A DNA stretch of 8,476 bases from Candidatus Rokuibacteriota bacterium. GTDB taxonomy: Bacteria > Methylomirabilota > Methylomirabilia > Rokubacteriales > CSP1-6. The stretch lies in contig JACOVB010000521.1 of assembly GCA_016177555.1 (NCBI GenBank), forward strand, positions 1 through 8,476. Direction: 5' to 3'. The notes beneath the pieces were generated by a model. That model saw only the letters and a list, made by a program, of their open reading frames with translations, made no database searches and was not told the origin of the DNA. The position numbers were made by a program, and so were the translations under genes. This document shows, in pieces, positions 6,071 to 8,476 of this stretch. Each line of letters begins with the position of its first letter. Position 1 is the stretch's first letter.

Positions 6071-6218
6071 TGAAGTAGGCGTAGTACTTTGGCCGAATCT
6101 TCAAGCGTGTAGAACCGTCCTTCGTGGGTTCTCCGATGTTTTCGAGGAAGTGCCCGTGGACTTGACGCAGCCTGCGCTTAGGGCTCCTATTCGTAATTCC
6201 GGTGACGTATTTTCTCAT
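6071..6218 (-). pseudogene. Unidentified minus-strand gene fragment
   Basis: An ATG at 6218 on the minus strand opens a basic, protein-like stretch: RKYVTGITNRSPKRRLRQVH, then HFLENIGEPTKDG and TRLKIRPKYYAYFIKF. The frame continues to about 5955, but the part beyond 6070 is antisense to the sorting tail of PEP-CTERM gene 2 and loses protein character. I therefore read it as the N-terminal remnant of a gene cut off at the junction with gene 2. I do not recognise the family. The basic, aromatic-rich composition would suit a nucleic-acid-binding or mobile-element protein, but this is a guess. No ribosome binding site is obvious. Confidence 0.3.
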
Positions 6219-6323
6219 GCGCGGCCCGCCGCGGCCGGGGCGCGAGCGTCGCGGGGAGGGGGGCGAGGTCCCGGCGAGTGAAGGGCCACTGGAAGGGCTT
6301 GGCGACGCGGGGCTGAGGATTGA

Positions 6324-6683
6324 ACGACACGCGAACCGGGCCGGAAGTCACGTCACCCATTGGGTGGTGCCCCCCGCGCCAGCGAGGAGCCCCCGAGAGC
6401 CGCGTGTGTTGCCGGGGATGGCCTGGACTACTTCGGGGATGGGGCGGCTCTCGGCCTCTCGACGGCCTTTCTCACCCTCGTCGACTCCGGCCCGGAACAC
6501 CCCGCAGGATTCTCCAGCTTCGTCGCCCTCGGAGGCGGTCTCGGGACAGTCGGTGGTTGCCCCACCTGCCCGCGGCCTGACGGCGGAGGAGCACCGGGCG
6601 TTCCCGCGCCGGCCACCTTGCTGCTCCTGGGCGCCGGGCTTCTCGGGCTGGCCTGCCGGCGGCGGCTGCGCAAGCCGTTCTAG
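6324..6683 (+). pseudogene. 5'-degraded PEP-CTERM gene remnant with VPAP tail
   Basis: The frame opens after a TGA at 6321-6323 and ends at the TAG at 6681-6683. It has no ATG or GTG start near its beginning, only a TTG at 6360 without a ribosome binding site, and no signal peptide. The second half is protein-like: DGLDYFGDGAALGLSTAFL, then FSSFVALGGGLGTVGG and a CPTC pair. It closes with an intact sorting tail, VPAP plus ATLLLLGAGLLGLA plus CRRRLRKPF. That tail is about 91% identical in DNA to gene 1, and a related hairpin follows. The upstream part (LNDTRTGPEVTSPIGW in another frame from 6320) may be a frameshifted piece of the same gene. The simplest reading is a duplicate that has lost its 5' end. 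A small functional protein is less likely, since export would be missing. The stretch 6219-6323 before it holds nothing recognisable. Confidence 0.65.
6597..6675 (+). repeat. Duplicated PEP-CTERM tail, copy B
   Basis: Counterpart of 4729-4807: 79 bases, ungapped, about 91% identical by hand count. Differences include GAG to GCG, which turns VPEP into VPAP. Confidence 0.85.
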
Positions 6684-6714
6684 CCGCCGGTCAGCCGGAT
6701 ACAGGGCATCCTCT

Positions 6715-6754
6715 CACGGAGGCCGGGAATGATCCCGGTGCCTGTGGTCTTTCT
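6715..6754 (+). terminator. Diverged hairpin after the PEP-CTERM remnant
   Basis: CCGGGA (6723-6728) pairs with TCCCGG (6733-6738) around an ATGA loop. Outer bases CAC/GTG also pair, with mismatches and G-T pairs between. A pyrimidine run TCTTTCT follows. The right arm and tail match the gene 1 terminator (CCTGTGG, then TTTCT or TTCTCT, then GTC-x-CTCGC), so this is a decayed copy that may still terminate weakly. Confidence 0.5.
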
Positions 6755-6790
6755 GTCCCTCGCCGTCACGCGTCTGCTACGCTGAAACAC

Positions 6791-8476
6791 GTGCTCGTCC
6801 TCGCCGCGCTGCTGCTCCTCGCCGCCGCCGGCCCCGGCGCCGCCGCCCAGGACAGTCGTCCTGGGGGCGACCCGGTCCCGGACGCTTCGACGGCTCCGCC
6901 GGCGCTTGCCGCCATCCTCGAACTGCTGAAGCAGGGGGATGCCGTCGGCGCCCTCGAGGGCGCCCGCGGATTCGTCAAGAGCCAGCCCGGCTCGGCGGTG
7001 GGCCACGAGGTGCACGGGATCGCCGCCATGGCGAACCGGCTGGCGCGCGAGGCGCAGTGGGCTTTCAGCCAGGCGCTGCGGCTGGAGCCGGGGCGGCTGA
7101 GCGCGATGGTCAGGCTCGGCCAACTCGCGCTCGATGTGGGCGACCTCCAGCAGGCGGAGGGCTGGTTCCGGAAGGCGCTCGCCGCCAATCCGGACCTGGG
7201 GACGGCCCGGCGGGGTCTGGCGGTGAGCTTGGTGCGGCGGCGGCAGATCGAGGCGGCGCTCGGCGAGGTGCGGGAGGCGGTGCGGCGCTCGGGCGGGCGG
7301 GACATGGAGGCCAAGCACCTCCTCGCGCAGATCTACCACGATGCGGGCCGGCCCGTCGAGGCCGAGCCGGTCCTCGACGAGGTACTCGGGGCGGCGCCGG
7401 ATTCGGTGCCCGCGCTTCTGCTCCAGGGCCTGGTCAAGCTCGAGCTGGGAAAGGCCGACGAGGCCGAGGGTCTGTTCGAGAAGGTCGTGGAGCGCGATCC
7501 GAGATCTCCGGGGGCCCGCCTGGGGCTTGCCATCATCGAGCGGTCGCGGGGGCAGCTGGCCAGGGCCGCGACGGAGATGGAGAGCATCGCCAGGGACAGC
7601 CCCGGGTGGCCGCTCGCGCACTTCGAGCTTGGCCGCACCCTGGTGGCCCAGGGCGAGCTGGGAGCGGCGCTCCGGGCCTTCGACCGCGCCGAGCGGACGA
7701 GCCCCGCGCCGGCCGTGATGCGGGTCCGCGGCGCCCAGGTGCTCTTCGCCGGGGGCGAGGCCGACCGCGCGCTTCTCCGGGCGCGGGCCTCGCTCGCCTC
7801 TCCGGGGGCGGCGCCGCTGGCCCGGGCGCTCATCACGCAGATCTACGTGGCGAAGGGGATGCCCGAGAGCGCGGAGCGCGAGCTTCTCAAGACCGTGGCC
7901 GCCGCGCCGCAGGACGTGACCGCACTGCTGCAGCTCGCCCACTTCTATCTCGACCAGCGCCGGCCGGCCGATGGGGCGCGCCGGTTCGAGGAGGCGGCGC
8001 AGGCGAGGCCCAGCGCGTCCCAGCCGCTGGCCGGCCTCGTGGAGGCCTATCTGGCGCTGGGGCAGGCCGACTTGGCGGTGGCGACGGGGGAGCGGCTCCT
8101 GCGCCTGCAGGGCGAGACCGCGAGCGCGTACGTCGCACTGGGCGCGATCGACGAGAAGGCGGGGCGTCCGGCGGAGGCCCTTGCCGCCTACGCCCGCGCG
8201 CTCGACAAGGAGCCGTACCATCTCGCCGGCGCCCGCGCCCGCGCGAGGTTGCTGGAGCGCCAGCACCGCGTCGGCGAGGCCATACGGCTCCTCGAGGAAA
8301 CGGCCGGCGCGCGCCCGCAGCAGGCCCTGCCGCTGCTCGACCTGGCGCGGATGCAGGAGCGCGCGGGGAACGCGCCGGCCGCGGTGGCCGCCTATCGCCG
8401 TGCAATCGACCGCGAGCCCGGCAGCGCGGAGCTGATGAGCAGTCTCGCCCATCTTCTGAGCGGCGATCCCGCCAGC
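6791..8476 (+). CDS. Secreted TPR-repeat protein, 3' partial
   Basis: The frame is open from the GTG at 6791 to the window end (562 residues, no stop seen). Residues 1-19 are a hydrophobic signal peptide (VLVLAALLLLAAAGPGAAA, cleavage before Q20). The GTG leaves it without a basic N-terminus. A CTG at 6782 would add LKH, and no ribosome binding site decides between them. From residue 68 to 544 the protein is 14 consecutive TPR units, all 34 residues except one of 35 (170-204). They show the usual pattern of small residues at positions 8, 20 and 27 and Pro at 32, as in ALRLEPG, ALAANPD, VVERDPR and RAIDREPG. A further unit begins at 545. No Cys occurs, so there is no lipobox. TPR superhelices bind proteins. 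PEP-CTERM systems often include the TPR lipoprotein PrsT, and this could be a PrsT-like partner or another cell-envelope scaffold. The link is inferred from position only. Confidence 0.9.
   Translation, partial: MLVLAALLLLAAAGPGAAAQDSRPGGDPVPDASTAPPALAAILELLKQGDAVGALEGARGFVKSQPGSAVGHEVHGIAAMANRLAREAQWAFSQALRLEPGRLSAMVRLGQLALDVGDLQQAEGWFRKALAANPDLGTARRGLAVSLVRRRQIEAALGEVREAVRRSGGRDMEAKHLLAQIYHDAGRPVEAEPVLDEVLGAAPDSVPALLLQGLVKLELGKADEAEGLFEKVVERDPRSPGARLGLAIIERSRGQLARAATEMESIARDSPGWPLAHFELGRTLVAQGELGAALRAFDRAERTSPAPAVMRVRGAQVLFAGGEADRALLRARASLASPGAAPLARALITQIYVAKGMPESAERELLKTVAAAPQDVTALLQLAHFYLDQRRPADGARRFEEAAQARPSASQPLAGLVEAYLALGQADLAVATGERLLRLQGETASAYVALGAIDEKAGRPAEALAAYARALDKEPYHLAGARARARLLERQHRVGEAIRLLEETAGARPQQALPLLDLARMQERAGNAPAAVAAYRRAIDREPGSAELMSSLAHLLSGDPAS

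Larger units (their letters stand above)
5180..6218. other. Lower-GC segment containing PEP-CTERM gene 2
   Basis: Base composition drops across this segment. By hand count, the 60 bases at 5701-5760 are 25/60 GC, against 47/60 at 7201-7260 in the TPR gene. Composition returns abruptly to very high GC after about 6218. Gene 2 uses codons rare in its neighbours, such as TTA and ATA. This suggests acquisition from a different genomic background. Boundaries are approximate, and no flanking repeats or integrase were found. Confidence 0.6.

Noticed and set aside
6202..6732. 176-residue plus-strand open frame overlapping the PEP-CTERM remnant
   Set aside because: It reads the sorting tail out of frame and is low-complexity Pro/Ser/Arg. 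The frame ending at 6683 carries the real tail.
6680..8452. 590-residue minus-strand open frame
   Set aside because: It is antisense to a frame with 14 perfectly spaced TPR units and is rich in Arg, Gly and Pro with no recognisable domain: a GC-driven shadow.
1..8476. CRISPR array, insertion sequence or integrase
   Set aside because: No regularly spaced repeats, transposase motifs or terminal inverted repeats were found on either strand.

Overview
The window is GC-rich bacterial chromosome with a diderm (outer-membrane) gene set: ftsK, lolA, a yajQ-family gene, two intact PEP-CTERM genes plus a third remnant, and a long TPR gene. The high GC and the co-occurrence of LolA with the PEP-CTERM/exosortase sorting system point to a Gram-negative environmental lineage, of the deltaproteobacterial, NC10/Rokubacteria or betaproteobacterial sort. 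The sequence alone does not fix the taxon.

Left third (2-3242): a tightly packed plus-strand housekeeping block. FtsK (5' end cut by the window edge) shares one base with lolA (TGATG), and yajQ follows 29 bp after lolA with a strong Shine-Dalgarno. ftsK-lolA adjacency is a widely conserved order. A perfect 10-bp inverted repeat lies just after yajQ.

Middle (3243-6790): an accessory block built around PEP-CTERM proteins, which are exported by Sec and sorted by an exosortase. The exosortase itself is not in this window. Gene 1 (3829-4812) is a predicted secreted beta-propeller with a VPEP tail, a well-placed sigma54-type promoter and a strong terminator. Gene 2 (5258-6070) has a VPGP tail and lies in a segment of clearly lower GC that also carries an unidentified minus-strand gene fragment. 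The third unit (about 6324-6683) is a 5'-degraded remnant with a VPAP tail. Its last 79 bases are about 91% identical to gene 1, and the downstream hairpin is also shared, so the two are duplicates.

Right part (6791-8476, open at the window end): a secreted protein made almost entirely of 34-residue TPR units, at least 14 in unbroken register. Because PEP-CTERM systems usually include a TPR protein (PrsT), this gene may be functionally tied to its neighbours, but it lacks the lipobox expected of PrsT. Every long minus-strand open frame across the GC-rich genes looks like a coding shadow.

I did not find a clearly new system. The best leads are the sigma54 promoter / PEP-CTERM / TPR association, the duplicated PEP-CTERM-plus-terminator cassette with a conserved CxTC pair, and the low-GC segment sitting between the two copies.
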